This document shows, piece after piece, positions 23,669-33,094 of a stretch of DNA of 64,000 bases (the stretch's first letter is position 1; each line of letters opens with the position of its first letter). Source of the stretch: Porphyra umbilicalis (lineage: Eukaryota; Rhodophyta; Bangiophyceae; Bangiales; Bangiaceae); NCBI GenBank assembly GCA_002049455.2, contig KV918943.1:89394-153393 (forward strand), read 5' to 3'. The notes beneath the pieces were generated by a model, which saw nothing but the letters and a program-made list of their open reading frames with translations, ran no database searches and was not told the DNA's origin. The position numbers and the translations under genes are program-made.

Positions 23669-24757
23669 TCAGAGCAGCCCCCGCCCCTTAACGTCGTCCC
23701 GGTAGTTGCACGCCCGCGTGATGCACTGGTCCATGTCAAGCTCCGGCAGGTGCGCCAGCACGGCCAGCATCTCTGGGGCCTCCACCTCCAGCAGCTGCTC
23801 TTGCATGCAGTCAAGGATGGCCAGGCACACGTACGGGTGGAGGTCCAAGCCTTCGCCTTCCCCCTCCACGTCCACGCCCGTCAGGTACGTGTCCCATAAC
23901 CGCCGTGAGCACTCTGTTGGCAGCTGGCGACCGAGGAGGCCTTGCAGCCAGGCGGGCACCCACGCGCGTGCGTCAACCTCTTCCGACTCAAAGGCTTCAT
24001 ACAGCTCAGGTTGAAGGACCCGAAACAGCATGAGGAAGCGGCCGGTGGCGGCCGCCAAGCCATCCGTCGTAAACAACCGCTCGTGACGGCGCATCAGCGA
24101 CGCGTAGCAGTGGTAGGCTTCCACCTCGGTCTCACAGACAACGACCAACTGGGAGGCAAGCGTCACCATTCCAGGAGAATACTCGTAGCTCGGGCGGTCG
24201 TCATTGTCCGCCGCCGCCTCGGCCGCCGTAGACAGCTGCGCCGCCACCACACGTGCCACGTCCAAGTACCGGTCGGGCGGCACCAGTGCAGTCGAGTCCC
24301 GCGACGCCCGCCGTTTCAGCTCCGCCCGCACCCGCCGCGCCGTGTCCGAATCAATGCCCGACCCGCCGGGGCCCGTCACGTCCAGCGCAATGCTAAGCGC
24401 CGCCGTGTAGTCTTCCTGCATGCGGCGGCGGGCGGTGAGCTCGTCAAACTTCTCGGGCGCCCACACGCCGAGCAAGTACGGCCACACGTGGGCGCGCGCC
24501 GAGTCGGGCACCCCCCCGCGGGCGGCAAGACGGAGCTTGACAATGTCCACATGCGTTTCAGCGTCAATGACCAGCTCCCGAAAGTGGCGGGCGTCGACAG
24601 CCGCCTCGGCAGCCAGCGCTTGCATGGTGTCGGCCGAGGGGGCCCCCCGCCGGCGTCGCCGCAAAGGTTCCTCCATCTCGACCGCCGCCGACAGGCCCGC
24701 CAGCGGTGCCGCCGCCGCCACCGGGGACGGCGCCGCCACAGGGACGGGGGACGTCAT
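23669..24757 (-). CDS. TBC-domain RabGAP-like protein, 362 aa
   Basis: Single exon. I chose the Met at 24757 (MTSPVPVA); a Met further upstream at 24820 adds an unlikely Arg/Trp-rich start. After an acidic and basic leader, the TBC domain starts near residue 82 with GVPDSARAHVWPYLLG. IDSDTAR (135-141) fits the IxxDxxR arginine-finger motif. The second finger, normally YxQG, reads YSPGM (193-197), so the catalytic Gln is replaced by Pro. Later motifs include WVPAWLQGLLGRQLP and a RLWDTYL block. TBC proteins speed GTP hydrolysis by Rab GTPases in membrane traffic. With the Gln missing, activity may be weak or work by a different mechanism, as in some atypical TBC proteins. Target Rab unknown. 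Confidence 0.85.
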   Translation of the reverse strand: MTSPVPVAAPSPVAAAAPLAGLSAAVEMEEPLRRRRRGAPSADTMQALAAEAAVDARHFRELVIDAETHVDIVKLRLAARGGVPDSARAHVWPYLLGVWAPEKFDELTARRRMQEDYTAALSIALDVTGPGGSGIDSDTARRVRAELKRRASRDSTALVPPDRYLDVARVVAAQLSTAAEAAADNDDRPSYEYSPGMVTLASQLVVVCETEVEAYHCYASLMRRHERLFTTDGLAAATGRFLMLFRVLQPELYEAFESEEVDARAWVPAWLQGLLGRQLPTECSRRLWDTYLTGVDVEGEGEGLDLHPYVCLAILDCMQEQLLEVEAPEMLAVLAHLPELDMDQCITRACNYRDDVKGRGLL

Positions 24758-25263
24758 GGTCGCTGTGGACAGAAGCGCGAAGGGTGGAGCTCTGCAGCGC
24801 CGCCACACAGTTCGTCGCACTCGAAGGTTGTCCCGGCGGACAAACTTCGAGCGGGTCCAGAGCAGGTAGCCCCTGCTGTATGCCCTGCGAACGCCAGTTC
24901 CAGGATGTCAGCTGTCCATGTTGACGAATACTTAGTATCTCAGGTCGTAGTTCGAGAGCCATATCGTATTTATAATGGTCGCTAACTATTTTTTTGGATT
25001 TTTGCGGCGAGGTGGGGGCGTGGCGGATTGCAGAGCAGGCAGCGGTGTGCAACTGGGTCACTTCCCAAAACTGGCTGAACCATTTTTGATCTCGGCCAGT
25101 AACCGGTTGCAAAACCGATATTTTAAGTAGTCCGCAAAGCCTCGATAACATGGGTAGTTGTTTTCTGTCTGGCCGCTTTCCTGTACTACTTTGACCAATC
25201 ATTGTCACCAAATTGAAATTGGAACTGAGTGCCTCTGGAGTAAACTTCTAGCTGTGGGGAATG
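24758..25263. other. AT-richer upstream region of TBC gene
   Basis: Around 24950-25260 the sequence is clearly AT-richer than its surroundings. It has AACCGGTTGCAAAACCGAT near 25100, resembling the subterminal motifs of the hAT element at 38.4 kb, but no terminal inverted repeat was found. Confidence 0.4.
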
Positions 25264-26034
25264 GTTCATTATCAAGTGCTTGTGGGGGGCAGCCGCGAGC
25301 CGGACGCGGTGGGGATGACGGCGGCGTGCACGTCGCGACGTGCACCAGCGACGTCGCGGGGCGGCCGAGAGCCTCCCCGCTGTGCGCGCGCGCGTGTCGT
25401 GTCGTGGTGCGGGCGCGCCTCGGGCGGTCGGCTCGGTCGGGGTGGCGCGGCGGCTGCGTCTGGCGGTCGCGCGCGCGGTCGGCACCAGCGGGCAGCGGGT
25501 GGGTGTCACCGACGAGGGCGGCGCCGGACGTCGTGGGTGGCGTGATAGAGCCGGTCGCGTCGGCTCGCGCCCGACCAGAGCGGCATCGTTCGTGGGCGCG
25601 GCTACGGGTGGGGAACAAATCAAGTTTGACCAGGCACTTTGGTTGTCGGTTGCCCTCGTGGCACACTGACACTAGCACAAGAACGCAAGTCACGCCAACG
25701 GTTGCTACGGGCACCACGGCTCTTCATACTGGCCGATGCGGCCGTTCAAAGGCACTGTACAAGCACTCCAGGCGCACGGTGCCCGCCGCGCGCCGGCTAC
25801 AAAGGCGGCGCATCACAGCCGGCACCGACACTCCCGCCACTATTCACATGCCCTCCACGCCGTGGGGACGGTCGGTCGGCTTCGCCTCGACCGCCACGCA
25901 GCCGTCGCACCAACGTCGGCCGACGCACCCGCCGCCGGTCCGCCGGCCTTCCGGCTCGCCGCCGCCGCCGTCACCGCCGCCGACCCCCCTCCTTACTTGC
26001 GGTCGGTGGTGAAGCCCGGAATCTCCACGGTGTT
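25264..26034 (+). repeat. inverted duplication, arm 1
   Basis: This arm matches the reverse complement of 28313-29105 over almost its whole length, with many substitutions and small indels. Shared landmarks include ACACTGACACTAGCACAAGA, GCGCCTCGGGCGGTCGGCTC and CACTCCCGCCACTATTCACA. It covers the last 13 codons and the 3' flank of the 104-aa gene. Confidence 0.85.
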
Positions 26035-26307
26035 GGTGGTGTTGGAGTGGTGGCTCCGCGCCCGGTGGTCGGCCTGCCGCTCCGCCTTCTTCTCCGCCGC
26101 GGCGGCGCCGTGCTTGGTCGGCCGAAAGCCCCACACGTGGTCCTCCGCGGGCGTGTCCATGTGCTTCTTCCCATCGTACGAGGCGGCGCCGGGCTCCGCG
26201 CGGTGCGTGTCGTACTTGAGGTCCCGCGCCTCGCCGGGCTTCTTGGCTTCCGCCTCCTCAAACGCCTCGACGGTCTGGCGCGTCTGCTCCGACGCGTGGT
26301 CGCTCAT
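25993..26307 (-). CDS. hypothetical hydrophilic protein, 104 aa
   Basis: Intact single exon from MSDHASEQTRQTVEAFEEAE to a C-terminal NTVEIPGFTTDRK. Very hydrophilic, rich in Ala, Lys, Glu and His, with no signal peptide or membrane segment; probably mostly disordered or helical. I do not recognise the family. The composition recalls small stress or hydration proteins, but no named motif supports that. The last 13 codons are duplicated in inverted orientation at 28.3 kb. It is divergent from LYRM1 across about 760 bp. A run of more than 20 G lies just upstream of its start. Confidence 0.7.
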   Translation of the reverse strand: MSDHASEQTRQTVEAFEEAEAKKPGEARDLKYDTHRAEPGAASYDGKKHMDTPAEDHVWGFRPTKHGAAAAEKKAERQADHRARSHHSNTTNTVEIPGFTTDRK

Positions 26308-27071
26308 GGTTGGGGGGGTGGCGGGGGCGGGCGGGGACGACAGACGGGGGGGGGGGGGGGGGGGGGGGGAGCGGTGGGGGGGGTGGGGAGTGTCGGGTGG
26401 AGGAAGTTGGCAGCAAGTGCGCGGTGGTGCTAGAGGGGTGACGTTGGGGTTGTGGGGGGGTCGGAGCGGCGTGATGATGGCGCGTGCGGGGGCGCAATCT
26501 GGAGATGACGCGCAGAGGCGGCACTCTTCAAGCGTGTGGCGCTGCTAGGTGTCGTCAGGGGACCCCCTGGAGCATCATGCTGGGGGACGCCCCCCGCGTG
26601 ACGCACACGTGTGTAGGTCGAACGGCTCTCTCTGGTGCACTTGTGCAAGGTCCGTGCGCTTTGCATGCAGTGATGCCATCTTCCACGCGCTTCACGCAAA
26701 AAAATTCGTGACAAGTTGACAACAAGTGGAAGACAAGCCCTCGAGTTCCGTGAGTACAATCGGTCAATGATATCGGTCAAGTAAATTCAATATATTTAGG
26801 TTGACGATGTCGTTTAGGTCGATCGGTAAGCCGGCAAGGATGCTGTTATCGATCGCTAAATGCCGACTGCTCGTACGGGGTGCGTGTTGCACGTGTGGCG
26901 CTTCTGCTCGCCACCTCGTGTAGCGGGGGTCTTGGTCTTTGTTGCCGAGCAGCGGCTCTCGTTGTGTCCAGCCTCCCTAGTCCACACTTGGAGCTCTTTT
27001 TGTGCGTGTCTTCGAGGTTGCCCCCCTTGTGACACCACCATCGCACGGTCCCCTCCGCGTCGGCGGCCGCC
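26308..27071. other. divergent promoter region (104-aa gene / LYRM1)
   Basis: Holds an uninterrupted G run at about 26347-26369 and an AT-rich patch at about 26760-26870 (AATATATTTAGG). No gene is seen. It must contain the promoters of both neighbours. Confidence 0.5.
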
Positions 27072-27634
27072 ATGGCCCAACGCGTGCGCGCCTTGGGCCT
27101 CTACCACCGCATCCTCCGTGCATGCAGGGAATGTATGTTCTGGCGCCCCCTCTTTTCGCTGTCATGGGTGTTGCTTGTTGTGCTGTCTTGTTGTATCGTG
27201 CTGGTGGAATCCACGCAACGCACGTTGGCCGCCCTGCCCCGCGTCTCCGCCGCGGTGCTAACTACGTCGTCTGCCTCTTTTCTTGCCGAGCGCTTTTCGG
27301 CCGCCATTGTCACCGTGATCGGTGCTCCACTCATGGTGCATCTGTCTCCCGCTCCCTTCCCTCCCACCCCCCCCCCTCACCGCGCGCCGCAGGGAAGAAC
27401 CCGGCCGAGGCGACCGACCTCCGCTCCGAAGCGCGTACGCTTTTTGCCCAAAACGCGGGCCTCACCGAGGCGGCCACTATTGAGGCCAAGCTTTTTGAGG
27501 GGGAGTCCCGCCTCGACCTGGCCACCTTTTACGGCATTGCCGCCCCGCGGCTCCCGCACGTGGTTCCAGGCGCGACTGGACGCACGCGGGAGACCATCCT
27601 CCCCGCCTACATGCACTCGTACGGGGACAAGTAG
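27072..27634 (+). CDS. LYRM1: LYRM1-like mitochondrial LYR protein, one intron
   Basis: Exons 27072-27132 and 27393-27634 (intron GTATGT..CGCAG, 260 bp, with GCTAAC) give about 100 aa. Exon 1 carries the LYR motif as LYHRILRACREW. Exon 2 has DLRSEARTLFAQNAG, then LTEAATIEAKLFEGESRLD and the tail AYMHSYGDK. The order and spacing match animal LYRM1: R.W, EARTLF.KN..LT, and a tail of type YLRSHDE. LYR proteins are small mitochondrial factors that bind acyl carrier protein and help assemble respiratory complexes or Fe-S enzymes; LYRM1's own client is not well defined. Without splicing, the frame reads into a hydrophobic intron translation, so the junction is well supported. Confidence 0.85.
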
Positions 27635-27693
27635 GGCGCCGGAGGGCGGCGGCCTGTGTCTCCTTTCTTGTCTCGGGGGTGTAGTGCCAGACG

Positions 27694-27760
27694 GGCGGCG
27701 GCGGTAGCGGCGGTGGCGGTAGCGGCGGCGGCGGTGGCGGCAGCGGCGACAGTGGCGACA
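27694..27760. repeat. GGC/GGT-rich microsatellite
   Basis: Irregular array of GGCGGC, GGCGGT and AGCGGC triplets just 3' of LYRM1. Confidence 0.8.
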
Positions 27761-28312
27761 CGCGCGGGAGTGGCAGGGTTGGGGACAGACACACCCCGGG
27801 TGACGTTGTGCAAGCCGCTTTGTCGCTCCCGTTTGGGACGTGCTCGCACCTTTCGCCGGGCGTGCGTGTGCGCCTTCAAGCGACGCGTTGCTGCCGACGG
27901 TGGACGCGAGCCGACACTGTGGGCTTTGTGAGCACGGCCAAGGGCGGGCGTTGCGCGGGCAAACCCCCACGGGTGGTCCGCCTCTTGCGCGGGTGCTTGA
28001 TGTGGCCGCTTGTGCGGCGTGTGGCGCTGTCCGTGCTGCGCTCTGAGCCCTTTGCACGTGGGTGGCGGGGCACCCTTGCATTTCCTTTTGCTCTGTCGAT
28101 ATCGCACGCTGTTGCGTAGGTGGACTCTTTTTTAACCGGCAGTTTTTTTGCGGGGGCGTGCCCATCAGTCAATCCTTCCGCCCTGTGTGCGGCACGGGTG
28201 CGTGCGGCATACGGCGAATGTCGGTACACTGCGACCATCGCTGCTCGCCCGCGCTCTCCTCTCCGCCCATTGCCCCCGTCCAGACCCTCCTTCCCGGCGG
28301 CACCCCCGCGAA
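27761..28312. other. spacer, nothing recognised
   Basis: No gene with motifs. CCCCCGTCCAG at about 28274-28284 resembles a 3' splice site ahead of the duplicated C-terminal tail. Confidence 0.4.
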
Positions 28313-28358
28313 TGCCAACACCGTGGAGATCCCGGGCTTCACCACCCACCGCAAGTAA
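28062..28358 (+). pseudogene. chimeric ORF carrying a duplicated gene tail
   Basis: The open frame ends TPANANTVEIPGFTTHRK and stops at the same TAA as the 104-aa gene. Only the last 13 codons (from about 28317) are homologous to that gene; everything upstream is unrelated. It is therefore either a dead fragment carried by the inverted duplication or a last exon captured by another transcript. The splice-acceptor-like CCCGTCCAG just upstream keeps the tail in phase 0. No upstream exon can be assigned. Confidence 0.5.
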
Positions 28359-29105
28359 AGGGGGGGGTGGTGGCGGTGGCGGCGGCAGCGGCGAGCCGGC
28401 TGGCCGGCAGGCCGGCGGCAGGTGCGTCGGCCAACGTTGGCGCGGCGGCCGCGCGTTGGCCGAGGCGAGGCCGACCGGTCGTCGCCATGGCGTGGAGACG
28501 TGGCGGACCGGCCGTTGCCACGGCGTGGAGGCATGTGTGAATAGTGGCGGGAGTGTCGGCGCCGGCTGTGGCGCGCCGCCTCCCCAGCCGGCGCGCGGCG
28601 GGCACGATGCGCCTGGGGTGTTTGTACAGCTTGCACGCGGAGGGCCGCGTCCGCCAGTGTGAAGAGCCATGGTGTGCCCGTAGCAACCATTGGCGTGACT
28701 TGCACTCTTGTGCTAGTGTCAGTGTCCCACAGGGGCAACCCACAACCGCCGTGCCGTGTCAAACTCGGTTTGTTCCCTACCCGTGGCCGCACCCACGCAC
28801 GGTGCCGCGCTGGCCGGGCGCGCGCCGACGCGACCGGCTCTGCGACGCCACCCACGGCGTCTGACGGCGCCCGCGTCGGTCACGCCCGCCCGCAGCCCGC
28901 TGGTGCCGACCGCGCGCGCAAGCGCCAGACGCTGCCGCCGCGCCGCCCGGCCGAGCCGACCGCCCGAGGCGCGCCCGCACCACCCCACGACACGCGGCCG
29001 CGCACGGCGGCGAGGCACTCGGCCGCCCCGCCCGCCATCCCCGCCCCGCCCTGCAGCGCACGCCGCGCCCGACCACGTGCACACGGCCGTTACCCCCACC
29101 GCGTC
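28313..29105 (-). repeat. inverted duplication, arm 2
   Basis: Reverse-complement partner of 25264-26034. The arm begins at the CAACACCGTGGAGATCCC end of the duplicated coding tail and extends through its 3' flank. The two arms enclose LYRM1 and lie about 2.3 kb apart. Confidence 0.85.
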
Positions 29106-29168
29106 GTGCACGCCGGCGCCCTCCCGCCCCCCCCTCCCCCCCGCCCCCCCCCTCCCCCCCCCCCCCCC

Positions 29169-29845
29169 TCACCCCCCCCGCGGCTCGTCCTCTGCCGGCC
29201 GCACCGTCATCTTTCTCCCAAACGGCGTCGCCGCGTGGAGCGCCTCGGCGGCGGAGCGCGCCGCCCCCCCCCCCGGAGCGTCACAAACCCAAACCCCCGA
29301 CTCCGCCGCGTCGCCTTGTCGCTCACAACCACCGCCGACAGGACGTCGCCGAAGGGCGCAAAGAGGCGCTCCAACGCCGCCCCGTCGACGCGCGGCGGCA
29401 GCCCCGACACGTAGAGGCGGACGCCCTCCCGCGCCACGGCGGCGGCTGCCGCCGCCGCCGCCACCGCCGGGTCGGCGGCGCGGGCGGCGGTGACGGCGCC
29501 GCCGGCGGGCACAATATCCCCGCCGTCGAGGGCAATGGCCGACGTTACGTCCGCCTCAAAGGTCACCCGGCACTCGGGGCAGGGGACGCGGACGGTCGGC
29601 TCGCCGCGCGCAAAGGGGGACAGGTCAATCGCCACGTCTGTGCCGCAGCGGCGGCAGGGGACAAAGCCCTCCCGCGCGGGCGCGCGGCGCGCCCGCATGG
29701 TCAGGGGGGGTGCGGCCGGGGGGCGTCGGGGGGGGGGCCCCCGTGGGGCACACCCGCCGCCGCCGGGGGGGCGGCGGCTCGGCAGACCGCGGCCGCCGCG
29801 GGGCGGCGCGCGCACCGCCGCCGCGGCCGACACAAAGGCCGCCAT
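29169..29845 (-). CDS. zinc-ribbon plus RRM RNA-binding protein, frame broken
   Basis: The start at 29845 (MAAFVSAAAAVRAPPRG) gives an Ala/Ser/Arg-rich, acid-poor leader like a plastid transit peptide. Then CRRC, 21 residues and CPEC form a zinc ribbon. After an Ala-rich linker comes one RRM with RNP2 (LYVSGLP) and RNP1 (RGFGFVTL). The frame breaks in a run of 11 C (29264-29274). One base over, the rest of the RRM continues as AAEALHAATPFGRKMTV and ends at 29169; in the unshifted frame the stop is at 29207. The intact product would be about 225 aa, likely an organellar RNA-binding protein acting in RNA processing or stability. Zinc ribbon followed by RRM is not a common order. Target RNAs unknown. 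Confidence 0.7.
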
Positions 29846-30722
29846 GGCGGGGGGGGGGGGGGTGCGTCGGCGCGGCGTGGTCGGCGTCGGGGACGCAGGG
29901 GGGGTCGACGGGTGCGGCGATGGAGGTAGGGGGACGGGTGGAGCGAGAGGGGGGCACGGGGTGACGGCGCGGGGGGCATACGCGGGCGGCGCGTCGAACA
30001 GTAGGAAAATCGGCGGCGCGTTTGCAACCGTGCCACCGCGGGGTGGCGCATCGCCCCGAGATTGTGCCAGCTGGCTGTCGCGTCGCGGTGCAATCCGGCG
30101 GGGATCCGCACGGATCGCGGGGCCCGCGGTGGCACCCGCGGGGGCCACCGCCGCCGGCGCGCGGCCCGCGCGACGGCGGCGCCGTCGTCCACGCGCGGCG
30201 GTGCACGCTTCCGCGCGGCCGCCACGGCGGCCGCCCCTCTACCGACGGCTGGTGGCGGCGTTGGGCGGGACGGAGTCGGCGCGGGTGGACGAGAGCGAGG
30301 CAAAGTGCACTCACGACGACGTGTATATCGTCCGAGACAGGTCACAGCGGAAAAAAAAAAAAAAAAAAAAAAAAAGTGTGCTGTGCTGGGGGATGAAACC
30401 CCAGAGCTTCTCTTGTTTCGCCCCTAGATCAGAAAAGGGAGGGAGCGCCGTCGGGCTCACGCACCACACCAACCGAATCACGTCGACAAAACCCCGTTCA
30501 GAGCTCACCCACCGACCCACCCACGCGAGCAAATGTGGGGGCGGCCCTGCCAAGGCAGGGCGCGCCCCCTCTTTGCAACACCTACGCTGCACGGACGGCG
30601 TCACGCCTCCCCGCATGCCCTTCAACAAGAACCTCCCACCCCCCCCCCCCCCTCCCCCCAGTCCCCCACGTCCTCCCATCCCTCACCGACCAGCACCCTC
30701 CCACGCACACGGCCCCCCCCCC
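29846..30722. other. intergenic with a 25-base A tract
   Basis: Between the RRM gene start and the MATE gene stop. Holds an uninterrupted run of 25 A at 30351-30375 and C runs near 30639-30660. No gene. Confidence 0.55.
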
Positions 30723-32345
30723 TCACGCCACCACCGGCGCCGGCTCGTCCGCGTCGGGATCCCGCTGCGGCACGGGCGTCCAGCGGCTGAATAGCCCCGC
30801 CATCAGGAAGGTCGCGCGCAACACCATCATCAAGTTCAACCCCAACCACACCGCCTGCAACGAGAGGCCCCCCGTGCGCACCCACAGCAGCGCCGACGAG
30901 GAGGCGGCGCACGCCAAAAAGATGGCGCCGGCGAGGAAGCCAAACTTGCGCCCCGCCGTAAAGATGCCGTCGAGCACAAACACGAGGCCATTGATCGGCT
31001 GCACGAGGGCCATAACCGGAAACGTGCGCCGCACCGCCGCAATGACCGCCGGGTCGCGGGAAAAGAGGCCCGGCGCGCCCGCCGCGCCGAGCGTGAGGAG
31101 GGCGACAAAGGCGCAGCCCATGAGCACCCCGACTTGCAGCAGCCGCATCGCGGTGAGGCGCGCGCGCTTAAAGTTGCGCTGCCCGAGCGCGAGCGCGACG
31201 AGCGACTGGGCGGCGACCGAGATGGCGTCGAGGAGGCGCGCAAAGAGCGCAAAGATTTGGCGGCCAATCTCAAAGGCGGCGACCTCGACGGTGCCGAGCT
31301 TGGCCGCCGTCGCCGTCGCAAACGAGATGGTCGTAAAGATGGACAGCGTGCGCACCGACAGCACGGCGCCCGTTTTGAGGAGCGGCAGAATTTCCAACAG
31401 CCGCGGCCGGCGGAGCAAGTCGGCGAGCCGCAACCGGCGCTTGCGGAGGAGCAACACAAAGAGGCACGCGCCGGCCGTAATCTGCCCGACCGCCGTCGCA
31501 ATGCCCGCGCCCGCCACGCCCATGCCCGCCCCGTAAATGAGCAGCGGGTAGAGTATCAAGTTCATCACGTTGGCGAGGAGCCCGACCGCGAGGGGCGTCT
31601 TGGTGTCTTGAAAGCCCCGAAACGCCCCATTGGCAACCATCGCACCGAGGTAGGCGGGGGCCGAGATGAGGCGCGCGCGGAGGTAGGCGACCGCCAGCGG
31701 CGCGACCGCCGCGTTGGCCCCAAAAAACCGCACAACCGCGTGCGCGTGGAGCGTCAACATAAAGGCGGCCGAGACGCCAACGACGGCGGCCACCCACAGC
31801 CCCTGCGCCACGAGCTTGGACGCCCCCTCCGCGTCGCCCGCCCCGTACGCGCGCGCAATGGCGGGCGTCGTGGCCAACCCCAAAAAGTTGAAGCACGTAA
31901 ACGACAAGTTGAACACATTGTTGGAGACGCCCACGCCGCCGAGCGACGCGGCGCCGAGGTGCCCGATAAAGGCCGTGTCGGCGAGGGCGACGAGCGGGTC
32001 GAGCGCGAGCGCCCCGAGCGCGGGGAGGGCGATGCGGAGGATGGACCGGTCGAGGGGGTTGACCGACAGGGCGCGGCGGAGGCGGGCCGCCACGCCGCGG
32101 CGGCCGGGTAGCGGCTGGGTGGTGGTGGGGGGGAGGGGGGGGGGGGAGGGGGGGGGGGGGGGGGTGCCATCCTTCTTGCCGCCCCCAGTGCTGGCAACGG
32201 CCACGACGGGGGCGCCCCGCCGCCGGCCGGGGGGGGGAGGCCAACCCGCCCGCCACCGCCGCCGAGCCACGGCGACGGGGGGTGCGGCCGCGTCGGCGGC
32301 GCCGCGGGGGAACCCCACCGCGGCCGCCGCCGCCACGCCACACAC
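30723..32345 (-). CDS. MATE transporter, plastid DTX44/DinF type
   Basis: An intact 540-aa frame. Residues 1-90 are Ala/Arg/Pro-rich and resemble a plastid transit peptide. Twelve membrane segments follow. The first, after NPLDRSILRIALPALGALAL, contains DPLVALADTAFIGHLG, the standard MATE TM1 signature. NNVFNLSFTCFNFLGLATTP and GAFRGFQDTKTPL are typical of the DinF/DTX44 branch, whose plant members sit in the chloroplast envelope. MATE proteins export organic solutes in exchange for H+ or Na+. The substrate cannot be read from sequence. The upper end of the frame (32345) is the only Met with a suitable leader. No frame break is seen, unlike several neighbours. Confidence 0.88.
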   Translation of the reverse strand: MCGVAAAAAVGFPRGAADAAAPPVAVARRRWRAGWPPPPGRRRGAPVVAVASTGGGKKDGTPPPPPSPPPLPPTTTQPLPGRRGVAARLRRALSVNPLDRSILRIALPALGALALDPLVALADTAFIGHLGAASLGGVGVSNNVFNLSFTCFNFLGLATTPAIARAYGAGDAEGASKLVAQGLWVAAVVGVSAAFMLTLHAHAVVRFFGANAAVAPLAVAYLRARLISAPAYLGAMVANGAFRGFQDTKTPLAVGLLANVMNLILYPLLIYGAGMGVAGAGIATAVGQITAGACLFVLLLRKRRLRLADLLRRPRLLEILPLLKTGAVLSVRTLSIFTTISFATATAAKLGTVEVAAFEIGRQIFALFARLLDAISVAAQSLVALALGQRNFKRARLTAMRLLQVGVLMGCAFVALLTLGAAGAPGLFSRDPAVIAAVRRTFPVMALVQPINGLVFVLDGIFTAGRKFGFLAGAIFLACAASSSALLWVRTGGLSLQAVWLGLNLMMVLRATFLMAGLFSRWTPVPQRDPDADEPAPVVA

Positions 32346-33052
32346 GCTGCGGCGGCGCCAGCGGCCGGCCGCCGACCGTGGGCGGCGGGCGCGCCCGCCG
32401 GCCGGCGGCCGGCAGCGACGCGCGCGCCGCCCGCCGGGGCGGCGGGGAGGACAAAGGCCACGGCGCCCCGCGGCGGCGCCGTCGGCACGACCATCACACG
32501 GCGCCCGTCGGTGGGGGGTGCGGGGCGGGGGTCGCCGCCGCGGGCGCGCGCGCCGCCGTCACGGCGCAGACGGTGCCGCTGCCGCTGCCGCCGCTGCCAC
32601 TGTCGCCGTCGCCGTCGACGCCGTCGTTGTCGCCGTCGTCGTTGAGCCACGCGGCTGCACCAGACCCCCGCCGCCGTCGCTGCCGCCGCCGTCGCTGCCG
32701 CCGCCGCGCCGCCGCCCGCCGCCCGCCGCCGGCTGCCGGCCACCCGTTGCGGAAGCGCCGCCGCCGCCAGATGGGCGGCAGACACACCGGTCGGCCCAAT
32801 GCGCGCGCCCACGCGCGGGACCGCCGTCGTCCTTTGTGGCCCAGTGTGAGATTGAGGGGGTGATCGAGTTGGGCGGCAGCACCCACCCACTCGCCCGAGA
32901 GACGTGCGCGGTAATTCCGTTGAGCCGCCCCCCAGCCCCATCCCGTGACTTGCGTATTTTCCCCCCTGTAAAAAAAAAACAAAAAAAACAGCGCTCCGAA
33001 AAAAACACGAGCGACACAAAACGCCGACGAGCCGTGCAGCACCTCTCCCCCG

Positions 33053-33089
<37 letters not shown>

Positions 33090-33094
33090 CGCTA
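32346..33094. other. intergenic, GC-rich then A-rich
   Basis: Very GC-rich to about 32930, then A tracts (32970-33004) and an exceptionally long C run at about 33050-33088 just before the zinc-finger stop. No gene is supported. Confidence 0.45.

Noticed and set aside
25090-25125. AACCGGTTGCAAAACCGAT, like the hAT subterminal words
   Set aside because: No TAGGGGTGT end or 8-bp duplication is nearby; too short to call an element.
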